In this document: in pieces, positions 1-27,600 of the stretch
Position numbering within the stretch: the first letter of the stretch is position 1
Layout: every line of letters begins with the position of its first letter
From: Salvelinus alpinus
Lineage: Eukaryota > Chordata > Actinopteri > Salmoniformes > Salmonidae
DNA: 64,000 bases
Direction of reading: 5' to 3'
Assembly: GCF_045679555.1 (NCBI RefSeq)
Contig: NC_092092.1
Span: forward strand, 20,630,469-20,694,468
Made by a program: the position numbers and the translations under genes
The notes under the pieces: model-generated
The model's input: only the letters and a program-made list of their open reading frames with translations
The model's database searches: none
What the model was told of the DNA's origin: nothing

Positions 1-567
1 GTTTTTTAAATGTTCATTTTTTTCAAAGGGTGTAGACCTAGCCGAAAATACTGTACTGTTTCATAAAAAAAACATTTTAATACAGTTCCTTAATATTACA
101 TATTTTGATATGAAAGTTAAACCCTTAATACTGTCCATATCTTAACTCCCTTTCAAAGACCAATAACATCCCTATAGACTTAAGATAGTTATACTGTACA
201 TAAACCAAGTCTTTGCACAGCCAGCATCTACCCTACTGTCTATGCTGCCATGACTGGTAGCCTTATACTGTATAATAACATGATCAAATGTCTGTGTCTT
301 GAAGCGACAGACAGGGACTATCTCTATCAATGTACAATACATTTAGTGACAAGTGAGTCTATTCTCAACAGATCCTGTAGAACAGACAGTTTTATATACA
401 GGTGAAATAAATATGTAAAGCTCAATAATAATGATACATACAAGATTCTAATAAATGTACAGAACATACAGTATATTTTACTAGGTTGTCAATATATTTA
501 GAAACATTGCAACACAGGAGTGTTTTTATATATTTCAAAATAGGAGTATTTACTGACTGATGAGTAT
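1..567 (-). other. zc3h6: zc3h6 3' UTR (continues past left edge)
   Basis: AT-rich sequence directly after the stop codon with no other gene signal. No convincing AATAAA with a downstream GT-rich element is seen on the minus strand, so the poly(A) site probably lies outside the window. Confidence 0.6.
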
Positions 568-15032
<14,465 letters not shown>

Positions 15033-15843
15033 GTTTTTGTCAAGAACAACAACGGGGGTTGGGGGACTGGAGACCAGGCTCACAGAAGCCATGGACGGTA
15101 GGTGGAAACAACAACGGCTGGAAATGCCTTTCTCCTTTCGAAACAAGACTGAGTTGTTGTAGGCTATTCAGTCTGAGGCCGTTGGTGTTGGGTTGTGTCG
15201 TGAGAAATGCTGGTAGATTTCATGGAGACTGGAAAAAACTCACGGTAACCGTTACAAGTCTCAAACAGAGACAGGCAACAGACATTCTTTCTCCTCTCTC
15301 ATTTCAATGACGTATTAACCCAGCAAGCACAGCTTGATACCCCGCTTTGTTATTATCATCCCGCCGGTTGACTGCTGCCATGGTATCGAGATATTGGAGA
15401 CGGAGGGAGAAACACACAGATTTGTAACAATTTTCGTTGGTTTCAGCATCTTCATCGTCATAGGACATTGCGCCCGAAACATGTTCTCAAAATGGCTTCT
15501 CGGAAACCGAAGAACATCCTATTTTTTCTAATGTATTCTTCCACGTATAATGTCCTATCAGAGACAAGGCACAACAAAACTCTACAAAGTAATTGGTCCA
15601 AATATTGTTGCGGGATCTTTTGCTATACCCATTGGCCTAAAAATGTGTCAAATTTTTTTTGCACCTGGTGCAAGAATAAAGGGTATAAGGCTCACTAGAG
15701 AAGTTAACAATGTTGTTGTCAGCGGACTGATTTGTAAAATTGACATTCTTGTTTTGACCCTTTCTGTATTTCTCACAGATCATAATCTTTCGCCTTATAA
15801 ATTGTATGGAATAAAATCAATCACGACCTTTATGCTGTTATAT

Positions 15844-15883
<40 letters not shown>

Positions 15884-17220
15884 AGAGAGAGAGAGAGAGA
15901 GAGACAGTGAGCTTAGCCTTTCTATTGAGAGAGGCCGCCGTAGGCAGACCTGGCTCTCAAGAGAAGGTAGGCTATGTGCACACTTCCCACAAAATGAGGT
16001 GGACACAGCGCTGCACTTCCTAACCTGCCAAGTGTATGACCATATTAGATACCCATATTGCCCTCAGATTACACAGACCCACAAATAATTCGAAAACAAA
16101 TCTAATTTTCCTTAACTGCCATATATATTGGGTGAAATACCACAGTGTGCCACCACAGCAGCAAGATTCGTGACCTGATGCCACAAGAAAAGGAAACCAG
16201 TGAAGGACAAACACCATTGTAAATACAACTCGTATTTAGGCTGTGTGTCAATTCCAGATAAATTCGCGCACAAGAAAGATTATTCCAAGTACCGCCAGCG
16301 TGTGTCGCTTCAACCCAAATAATAAATCAAAGTGATCACAAACAGACTTAAGCCCTGTTTTATATGCAGCTTCTATAATCAATATTATGTTGTTCCATCA
16401 AAACCGGTAGCCATGTTTCTGGGGTATAACAAAAACAATAATTTAGCTGAATGAATAGCCTATGCGTTATTGCGAAGTAGGCTAATATGCCTGCTATGAT
16501 GCGAGTCTACCTGCTCCATTCCCTTGATGTTTTCCTAGGAATTCGTGTAACCTGGGCGCAGGGGGCAGATTTGGCCTCATCAAAAATAATTCCAACCCAA
16601 GGCCTAATGGTAAAGCATCCTATTTACGTGCATGTAAAGTTTACAAACTCACCAGTCAACTTCTGCAATGACTTGCTGTAAATTGATCACTGTAAAAAAA
16701 AATAGCCTATAAATACATCCCCAGTCATAAGAACCCACATGGCAATAGTTTTGTTTCACCCCATGAACTCACAGATGGTTGCTTCCTCTATTCGGTCTGA
16801 GTCTGGGAATGGCGACACAGCCAATGAGAAGAAGAACAGAACATTGGAGAGAGAAACGCGACTGGGGTGTTGGTGGGAGGGATTATTCCTAGTACATCCA
16901 TTGCTTTTCAAAGTCTACATTTTCAGTTAGGTTAAGCAGTAGATTCAGGCTCACTCTCATCATAGTCTATCCAAGAGCGCACGGACGGGCACGGGAGCGC
17001 ACCGCATCCCAACCGTCGCTCGTACCAACTGACGAGAAGTATCTTACTTCCCATCCTGAATCCACAAACTGACAGTTCATTTGCGCAAACGCTCAGGAGG
17101 AGTTTCGGAAATCGAAGTTGAGTTCGTTGGTTTTCTATTCTTTAAACACCTGACTAAGTTTGACCATTTGGAGAACAATTCGGATATCATTCCAACACCA
17201 ATCCAGTTGGAATTAGAGTT
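15033..17220. promoter_or_regulatory. Divergent intergenic/promoter region between zc3h6 and fbln7
   Basis: The two start codons face away from each other across 2.2 kb. The part near 15050-15500 and the part near 16960-17220 are richer in CpG than the middle and should hold the 5' UTRs and promoters. No clear TATA box is placed. The middle has a (GT)n(GA)n repeat and otherwise no recognisable gene. Confidence 0.55.
15846..15905. repeat. (GT)n(GA)n compound microsatellite
   Basis: About 35 bp of GT followed by about 22 bp of GA, between the two divergent genes. Confidence 0.95.
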
Positions 17221-17298
17221 ATGGCACTATCAATGCTGCGCAGCGGTTTGCTTTTTCTGTGTCTGACAACTATCCATACTTGCCATGGTGGCGGACAG
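17221..17298 (+). CDS. fbln7: fbln7 exon 1 (signal peptide)
   Basis: [20 protein letters not shown] followed by CHGGGQ: short n-region, hydrophobic core, probable cleavage near the Cys-His-Gly. First in-frame ATG after a stop; CAG|GTTTGT donor, phase 0. Confidence 0.9.
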
Positions 17299-20200
17299 GT
17301 TTGTAGTCTTCGCACCTCATCATCTGTGTATGTGTGGTAGGCTACATGCTTATTACGCGTAGAGATGCGTAATTTTTAGGAATATTTTGTTGGAAAAGTT
17401 ATAGTTTTTTTCCTCAACAACAACCCATGCTGCAAAAGTTACTCTAGGCTACAGTTGATTAGCTTTATGTTACGCTCAGAAAAGAAGGCTACATTAACAC
17501 GTATATAAATATGTCTTGCAGGTGTTTTGTTAACTGTACACGTAGTCCTTCATGTTCTTCCCCAGACAAAACAAACCATAACTTGGAATTGCTATCCATC
17601 CCTGGTATGTTCCAATGTAAAAGGTTTAGCCATGATTTGAACATGTAGGCTATTATTGGCCATGTCCTCATCACAAATGAGCAAAGACTGTCCTTACAGG
17701 ATTACACAAATATCCCATTGAGCAAGGGAAAATACATATCGAAAGTTTATAAGAGGGAAGCCATGAGCACTGACTCTTGGACGCCTTTCGTCATCTTTTT
17801 CCAGGATTCTAAAACAAGCCATCTATATATGAGTCCACTGTGTGTGTGTGTGTGTGTGTGCGCGCGCAGGGCTCCAGACTGGGACCATTCGCATCAGTGC
17901 GAACTCCACATTCTACATGGTCACCTCTCTCAAAAGGCTAAAACCATGATTTGGTCAAACAGTAAAGTTCATTATACTCATGATTCCTGTAATGACAGTG
18001 TCTGCCTGCCCCTCTACCTCTTTCGCTGGGGCCTGCTGCTGTGTGGAGCGAGTGTTCTGATTGTATAACATTAAAAAAATCATATTGCGGGAAAACACAG
18101 CTATTCAACTGTGTCAGCTCCCAATTTTGAGCTCAATGGCAACTATTTATAACAAGATATGTGATGGTTTGCGATAGGGCTATGGAGCGCGGGAAAATGC
18201 GCATTGACCATTGGGATTGCAAAGGCCTTATTGGGCACTAGGCTACAACTGCAACGTTTTTGGGGATATTCAACATTGACTGTTATATTTACATACTAGC
18301 AGTGGGTATTATATTTAGAGTCAACAATCTAGCTAATGTGATTTGAGATTCCACTTACTTGGGTGGTGAATTAGCCCCAAATATACTGTTAACCTATGAT
18401 ATTAGTGCACATAAAGATGCAGGCAAATTCCTCTCTATTGAACAAAAACAAACCAGAACATTCTGGAGCCCTATTTTAACAGTAAAATCTAACCACATTA
18501 GCATCATTGTCAACCCAAAATGCAAGACAATCACTGAATTAGGTTGCACATAAAAATGATTTGAATAACAACATGAAAAGATGATGAAGCAACGTGTTTC
18601 TTGAATAGCATCTCAGTAGTCTACTACACGTTTTAATAAAGCACTATGAATTACTTCATAAGATGATACAAATGTTTTCAATTGAGTGACGTTGCAATTT
18701 CATTTGGGTGCGAACAAATCATGGGCTGGTGCCATCAAGGGAAACATTTTAGTCTGAGCCCTGGTTTGTGTGTGTGTGTGTGTGTGTGTGTCTGTGTGTG
18801 TTGCTAGGATGGATATGAGTCCACTACTGTGTCAGTTAGTGGCATTTCCCTTTACCCTGGGGGAGAGTCGTCAAAGAAAAGAAAAGAGCACAGGGAAGAA
18901 GTCTTATTGAAGCATAGGGCCTACTCTTGGCCAATGCCCCTCTGAGAACTTACCTTTATACGGGCAGTTCTGCCTCAAGGGCAGAATCAATGGGATTGCT
19001 TAAGTTTAGGAAAGTTATTGCAGTACTAACAGTGGGCATTGATTGTCATTTCAAGTATGCAAGGTATGCCCTCACCTGAGAAATTGCACTTTTCTACAGA
19101 CTTAAATATGATTGAAAAGGATTAGCAAACAGCCATTTATTTCACTGTTCTCTGAGACTTTGGAATGAGCTTATCTGTCAACAGCCTGCTCTCAAATAGC
19201 TCATGGGCTCATGGCATCCAGGCTATGTGCTGAAGCTGAATACAAAGCTGGTCCATTCAGGGTTTGTTATCCAATGAGTCTGTAGCTGTGTCCCAAATGG
19301 CACCCTATTCCCTATATAGTGCATTACTTTGCATTGACCTCAGTCAAATGTATTGCACTATATAGGAAATAGGGTGTAATTTAGGATGCAACCTCTGTGT
19401 TTCCTGCCATGTAAATATACAGAGGGCCAGGGTTCTGGACAGAGGTCTCACTGACAGACATCTGTCAAACAGCTTTGGTCCAGCTGCTGTATTGTCTGAC
19501 ACTGGAGAAGAAGGAGAAAGTGAAGAATGGAGAGAGGGAGAGAGAGGGAGTGGTAGAGAGAGAGAGGGGTAGAGAGAGAGGGAGAGAGACAGACAGTGAG
19601 AGGTGCATGGTGTGGCGGCCTCTCACATGTTCCTCCAAGTGAGTACCAGGACCAGGGGGAGGAGGGTTTTGAGGGCTAGCGGAGACAGCTGTGGCTAGAA
19701 GGGGATTACTTTAGAAGTAGTGTACGCACAGCCAATAACTTTCAGGTGCACTGTTTTGACCTAAAGGTCGTTGTCAGGCTCTTTCTTTCAGGAATCCTGG
19801 GTATGACTTCTGAATCTTAATAAAAGGATAGTATTTCTGAATCTTCCATGACCAGGTGGCAGGCCACAGTCATAATTCTAATACAGTAATAACACAACGA
19901 TATGAATGTTATTCTTATTTCATCTCTGAACTCACAACCAGGTCGCTACATTACTATAATAATACTCAGTGGTGTAAACCACTTAAGGAAGAATACATTA
20001 AAGTACTACTTAAGTCGTTTTTTGGGGTATCTGTACTTTACTTTACTATTTATATTTTTGACCACTTTTACATTTACTCCACTACATTCCCAAATAAAAT
20101 ATTGTACTTTTTATTCAATACATTTTCCCTGACAACTAAAAGTACTCTTTACATTTTGAATGCTTAGCAGGACAGGAAAATTGTTAAATTCACACACTTA

Positions 20201-23200
20201 TCAAGAGAACACTTGGTCATCCCTACTGCCTCTGATCTGACAGACTCAGTGTACCCCTGGCAATCCGTACATTTAAAAAACAAGAAAATGATGCCGTCCG
20301 CCTTGCTTAATATAAGGAATTTAAAATGATTTATACTTTTACTTTTGATGCTTAAGTATATTTTTTCAATTACATTTACTTTTGATACTTAAGTATATTT
20401 AAAACGAAATACTTTTAGACTTTTACTCAAGTAGTATTTTACTGGCTGACTTTCACTTTTACTTGAGTAACTTTCTATTAAGGTATCTATACTTTTACTC
20501 AAGTATGACAGTTGGGTACTTTTTCCACCACTAATAATACTACAATGATATAAATGTTATTGGTCTTGTTGAAAACACCTGTGCAGCTGTGAAATTGGAT
20601 TGGGATTTGTTTTGGCGACGGTTGTTGGAAATGCTAGGGAACACTGGCGGAATGTCAATATTTGTAACCACAGCCATCACAGAACCCACCCACCACCAGA
20701 CATTTTGAAGTTGGATTTGTGTGCATCCCAAATGGCAACCTATTCCCTACACTCTTAAAACCTAAAAGGGTTTTTCGGCTATCCCTATAGGAGAACCCTT
20801 TGAAGAACACATTTTTGGTTCCACATGGAACCCAAAAGAGTTCTACCTTGAACAAAAAAGGGTTATCCTATGGGACAGCCAAATAACCCTTTTGGAACCC
20901 TTTTTGCTAAGAGTGTATATAGTGCACTACGTTTGACCAAGGCCCATAGTGCTCTGGTCAAAAGTAGTGCACTATTTAGGGAATAGGGTGCCATTTGGGA
21001 CGTGACCTTGGAGTTGATCGGGTGATGTCATTAACTACCACAGCTGCGCTTGGCTTGTTAAATCATACCTGCCTCTTCTCATATGTTATGACGATTACAC
21101 ATTTTGTGGATTTTATTGGAAGTTGTGATTTATTGAAGCTTGCTCATTTTAATTGCGTTATAATACTGTCATAGTGCAAATCATGGTTTATTTATATGCT
21201 TCCCACTGAATTGATATTAAACATGGTTTAATATCTTCAAATACTTGTTGTTTTAACATTTGGTTATGTGTGTGACTAAGAATAAAATAGGTTGTGGCTT
21301 GTAAAACTGAAGCCAACACTCCTTATTTTCTAATTTCCCAGTTCTGTACTGGTATGCGCTTCATTATTTTCCAGAACTGCATGGACAAACACCACCAAGA
21401 ACCATGTTCTTCATGTTGCTTTCATGTTTGAGCAGTTATACATGTATTTAACTTTATGATATCTTATGTTAACATCACAAGAGGCTACTGAGGGGAGAAC
21501 GGCTCATAATAATGGCCTGAATAGAGCAAATGGAATGGCATCAAACACCTGGAAACCATGTGTTTGATGTATTTGATACCATTCCACTGGTTCCGCTCCA
21601 GTTATTACCACAAGCCCGTTCTCCCCAGTTAAGGTGCCACCAACCTCCTGTGGTTAACATGTACTGTATGTGTCTCTCTGTCTCTAGAACTGCATGGATA
21701 AACACCAGGTGGTTGGTGTTCTCCGTCAGATGGAGAAGTTTCTGAAGGGACAGGAGATGAGGTTCACAGAGGGACTACGCATCATGAAGTCCAAACTGGC
21801 AACCCTACAGAACTCAGTCTCCAAGTTGCCTCAGGCCGATCAGTCGGCTGGTGAGTAGACCGAGAGTATAACCATTCTCCACCACTCTGCAGCACCTGAA
21901 ATCAAGCTCTTATATAGCCATGTACAGATCAGCCTATGGGTTCTTTACACTATCTTGCTCTCTTTCTCTAGCTGTCTCTCCTCAATATAGCATATATAGA
22001 TATAATATATATATATAATATATATAGATTTCAATATAGAAATCTACTTTGATTGTCTTTCAATTTACTCCACTTTTCTCCTCTATTTATGCACCTTGTT
22101 TAGAGAGCCAGGCCCAGGCACAGGCCTAAAGATCCCCTAGCCTGGGCCTGGCCTAGCCTACTTCCATTGTCCTTAGGAGTGGCTCTACTGCAGAGACATA
22201 ACATCCTAACCAGAGGGTAAGGGGAGGAGTGTTAGAGGCTAGGGAGTAGTGTGTGGTCTACCATCATTGGATTTTGGGGAAATGATTGTATTGTTTACCA
22301 TGTCAGTATTGTTTACCATAATGTGCATTGATGGGATTCACATCCCCCTTCCTGGTTTTGTGGTCACTAAATCAACAAAATAAGGAAACAGTTAAATTTG
22401 AAAGTTTAGCTTAAAGTTGAAAGTTTCCCACTGAAACCCAAGCTTCTGCATAGCACTTAAATGACATGTGAACTCTCTTCGACCTGATGTTGACCCTTTA
22501 GTAGATAAACCTCAGTATTGGGTCAATGTGGAAATCGTTGGTCTTCTAGTAGTTACCACTGTCCTTTCTCCCATTAAATTAGATTTTTTTAAATCCCCTG
22601 AATTTTTTTATGCATAAGAGTGGGGTATTTTGGTATTTGGTATTTTATTAGGATCCCCATTAGCTGCTGCAAAAGCAGCAGCTACTCTTCCTGAGGTCCA
22701 CACAAAACATGAAACATTACATAATACAGAACATTAAGAGACAAGAACAGCTCAAGGACAGAACGACATAATTTTTTAAAAACAGCACACGTACCCTGCA
22801 TATCAATGCATACACAGAAACTATCTAGGGGAGAGGCGTTGTGCTGTGAGGTGTTGCTTTATCTGTGAAGCCAGGTTATTTTGAAACCAGGTTTGCTGTT
22901 TATTTGAGCAATATGAGATGGAACGGATTTCTGTGCAATAATGTCTCTATATAATACTATATGCTTTCTTAAATTTGGGGACAGTGAAAAGACTGTGCTT
23001 CCAATCATCTTTGGAAAAAATATATATTTTCAGGCATATTTTTGTACAGTCAAATGAAGGGAATGTTCTTACTGTGCTTTCAGTTAGATGAAAACTAAAA
23101 GCACAGTAAGAACATTCCCTGCCTTTAACTTGTAACGCTCAAAGAGTGAATGGGTGTAGAGTCAGGCGCAGAGAGCAGAGGATACGGGGAAAAACACGCT

Positions 23201-24600
23201 TTAATGTCCAACCAAAAAAGGTACAAAAAGTAACGCCGAACATAGGCGTAATACACTCCACCTAAGTACACTCTGGTATCAAACCGGACAGCGGAAAACC
23301 CATAATAAATAAAGAACACCTCTCACAATACAAAAACAAGCCCGCACAAACACAAGCGGGCTAATCGAACTTAAATAACAACCACCCCAAAACCCCAACA
23401 AGGAACAGGTGAAAACAATTAGACAAAACCAAATGAAAAAGGAAAAAAGGATCGGTGGCAGCTAGTAGACCGGCGACGACGACCGCCGAGCGCCACCCGA
23501 ACAGGAAGGGGAGCCACCTTCGGTGATATTCGTGACATAACTGTACAGAAATATGCCTGAAAGATGAGGTATGTTGGTTATGTTTCAAAATGCTGCTTCC
23601 TGCCATACCTGTGTTCTATAGCGGATTTAGCCTACCACTTACAGTATTTCCATACAATTTTACTTTGGGAGGTACAATATTATGCAATTGACAGGGTGTG
23701 GGGTGTTTATCCCAAAAGCGTAAGCTGTACTGTACTAGAGGTCAAACCTCTTTATTTAGATACAGATTTAGAAAAGAAGCACATACTGATCTAATTACAT
23801 TAAAACCTTGGCTTTCAATTGTAAGTGGTAGGCTAACTCCAGAACACAGGTATGGCAGGAATCAGCATTTTGAAACATAACCAACATACCTCATCTTTCA
23901 GGCATATTTTTGTACAGTTAAAGGAAGGGAACATTTGATCAGTGTGTAATTACAACACCTTGGCTTTCAATTCTGTACATTTGTGGAATTCTTTTCTATT
24001 ATTGCTGCCATTTTATCCTTTATGCATTTGTAGTAGGCCTAGTTTCTCTCAATAAAATGGTCATTTGTTGAGAACTATTTCAAGTAGCTGTTTTATTTAG
24101 TTTTAGAACTGGTATTGTTGGTTTCCCCTCGCCTCCAAAACGGCTAGTAGCAGTAATCTGTTGGATGAAATGAGGCATTGCGTCAGTCTTTTCCCATGAA
24201 GTGGTCCTAGAGTCCTACAGCACCAACAGTACCCGGTTGACATGTGTATGTCCTCAGGCACTAAATACCACAGGATGCTGGGTGCACGACTCCATATGCA
24301 TACATGTGTAACAATCTTCTCTCTCCTCTCTCCCTCTACCTCTCTGTCCTCCCTCCCTCTTCTCTCTCTACCTCAGCTCCCTCTGTATGCCCCTCCCTGG
24401 AAGCCCCTGTCCACGGGACGAAGTTTGGCTCCAAGTATTTCATCAGTCATGAAGTCCATTTCACCTGTTCCCATGGTTACCATCTGGTGGGCCCCGGGAC
24501 ACGTGTGTGTCAAGAGAACGGGAGTTGGAGTGGTGTCAACACCATCTGTAAAGGTACATTACTGTCTGTCTGTCTGTCTCTGTCTGTCTGTCTGTCTGTC

Positions 24601-24658
<58 letters not shown>

Positions 24659-27600
24659 CAAATGGGCAATATAGTCAAACACACATCACTTTAGGTGGTG
24701 CAGGGCTGAGGAAAACTTGGAAGAGATGGGACCCGCACACATTGCACCACCATATCTTAATTTGGCAGTAAGTTAGTAACAATGTTCCAATGTGTCTGTC
24801 CACTGTCTGTCTGTCCACCTGAAACCAGAGCCCATCTCACACATTACATTGCAGTTTTGCTATTTCCTACACAAATGTTCCTCTTTAAAATGACTTTAGT
24901 TTACATCAGCCAGTCACTGTAAATTGTAAAGGTCACACCACTCCTCTTCTCCTGTTGCTATTTCACTAGTGCTGCTGCCATGGACTCTGTCTTCACAACG
25001 CACTGGAATTTACTGCTATTACTGTAAATACCTTTTATCAGCAGTCGGGGGGGACAGAGAGGGGGAGGACAGAGACGGGAGGGTGGGCAGAGGGGAGGGG
25101 ACAGGGGGGTGGCAGAGAGGAGACAGAGAGGGCGTCAGAGAGGGAGACAGAGAGGGAGACAGAGAGGGGGACAGAGTGGGGGACAGAGTGGGGGACAGAG
25201 AGGGGGGCAGAGAGGGAGACAGAGGAAGGGACAGAGAAGGGGACAGAGGAAGGGACAGAGAGGGAGACAGAGGAAGGGACAGAGAGGGGGACAGAGGAAG
25301 GAACAGAGAGGGGGACAGAAGAAGGGACAGAGAGGGGGACAGAGGAAGGGACAGAGAGGGGGACCGAGGAAGGGGCAGAGAGGGGGACCGAGGAAGGGAC
25401 AGAGAAGGGGACAGAGGAAGGGACAGAGAGGGAGACAGAGGAAGGGGCAGAGAGGGGGACAGAGGAAGGAACAGAGAGGGGGACAGAAGAAGGGACAGAG
25501 AGGGGGACAGAGGAAGGGACAGAGAGGGGGACCGAGGAAGGAACAGAGAGGGGGACCGAGGAAGGGACAGAGAAGGGGACAGAGAGGGAGACAGAGGAAG
25601 GGACAGAGGAAGGGGCAGAGAGGGGGACAGAAGAAGGGACAGAGAGGGGGACAGAGGAAGGGACAGAGAGGGGGACCGAGGAAGGGGCAGAGAGGGGGAC
25701 CGAGGAAGGGACAGAGAAGGGGACAGAGGAAGGGACAGAGAGGGAGACAGAGGAAGGGACAGAGGAAGGGGCAGAGAGGGGGACAGAGGAAGGAACAGAG
25801 AGGGGGACAGAAGAAGGGACAGAGAGGGGGACAGAAGAAGGGACAGAGAGGGGGACCGAGGAAGGAACAGAGAGGGGGACCGAGGAAGGGACAGAGAGGG
25901 GGACAGAAGAAGGGACAGAGAAGGGGACAGAGAGGGAGACAGAGGAAGGGACAGAGAGGGGGACCGAGGAAGGGACAGAGAAGGGGACAGAGAGGGAGAC
26001 AGAGGAAGGGACAGAGGAAGGGGCAGAGAGGGGGACAGAAGAAGGGACAGAGAAAGGGACAGAGAGGGGGACCGAGGAAGGGGCAGAGAGGGGGACAGAG
26101 GAAGGGGCAGAGAGGGGGACAGAGGAAGGGGCAGAGAGGGAGACAGAGGAAGGGACAGAGGAAGGGGCAGAGAGGGGGACAGAGGAAGGAACAGAGAGGG
26201 GGACAGAGGAAGGGACAGAGAGGGGGACCGAGGAAGGAACAGAGAGGGGGACAGAAGAAGGGACAGAGAGGGGGACAGAGGAAGGGACAGAGAGGGGGAC
26301 CGAGGAAGGAACAGAGAGGGGGACCGAGGAAGGGGCAGAGAGGGGGACAGAGGAAGGGACAGAGAGGGAGACAGAGGAAGGGGCAGAGAGGGGGACAGAG
26401 GAAGGGACAGAGAGGGGGACAGAGGAAGGGGCAGAGAGGGGGACAGAGGAAGGGGCAGAGAGGGGGACAGAGGAAGGGGCAGAGAGGGGGACAGAGGAAG
26501 GGGCAGAGAGGGCAGGGGTGTTAGTAAAGAGTAAGGAGGGATGGTTACAGGTCAGAATGTTTAACACGTGCTAATGTTACATTAGAGTGCGGTGGTGTAT
26601 TGAAGCCGTGTTTCCAAAGTATGTGTCTGCACAGTGGCGATCCATCCATACACCTGTTAGTGCTTAGCTTTTACTACTGACATCACTATCACTTTAAACT
26701 ACCATCCTGTTCTTCACAATTTGACCTATGAAGATTTTCTGATAAAACTGTGGTCAGAGTGGCTGCAGTGGCTACAAAAATACAGTTGGCTAAAACTAAA
26801 TCTAGGCCGTGTTCTTTGGGGCATGCCATGTAAAATGTTTAACCACGAAAAATGTGAGTTTTTCATTGGACAATTCCAGGTAGTCCCTCTCTGTTTCAGT
26901 CTGTTTTCTTTAATTTTCTACCTAATGAAATTAACCCAGCCCTGCATTAATTATTGGGTTGTGCCAGACAGTGCACCCTCAACTACTCAGAGTTGAGCAA
27001 AAAATAAATACATTGAGACCGACTGAAGAGTTAACAGACAGACATTCCTGTAAGGAACTGCTCTGACTGAGCTTGTTTAGTTTGTTAAAAGAACACTACT
27101 GTTCAGAAATCTGGCGTCTGCGACCCAGACCCTTTGTTGTTCTAGAATCTAGAGTAGTCTGTTCAGACAGAGGGCCCTGTAGACTTGTAAAGATTGATGA
27201 CGGAGGAAGAGAGAGGGAAAAAAAGAGAGGAAAAGAGAGATAGAGAGAGATAGAGGAAGAGAATATGAGGAAAGAAAGGGGAAGAGATGGAGGGATAGAG
27301 GGGGAGAAAGACAAGGAGAGAGAGAAAAACAGAGAAAAACAGAAAAAGAGAGAGAAGAGTGTGAAAATGTGTAGAGGGAAAAATACCTGACTTATAAGAG
27401 AGAGAGGGAGAGAGAGCGAGAGAGAAGGAGAGGGAGAGAAAGGGAGAGATAGAGGGAGAGGGATAGATAGCGGGAGAGAGAGCGAGAGAGAGAAAGGGAG
27501 AGATAGAGGGAGAGGGATAGATAGAGGGAGAGAGAGGGAGAGGGATATATAGAGGGAGAGATAGCGAGAGGGAGAGGGATAGATAGAGGGAGAGAGAGGG

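Noticed and set aside
15033..15146. Upstream in-frame ATG codons extending zc3h6
   Set aside because: The ATG at 15092 is possible, but the family starts at MTDSE (15032) and the extra residues look like 5' UTR. Left as an alternative.
24969..26567. Open frames of 470-520 codons on both strands
   Set aside because: They lie in a 24-bp tandem repeat; the unit is a multiple of three without stops, so several frames stay open by construction. The proteins are pure low-complexity text.
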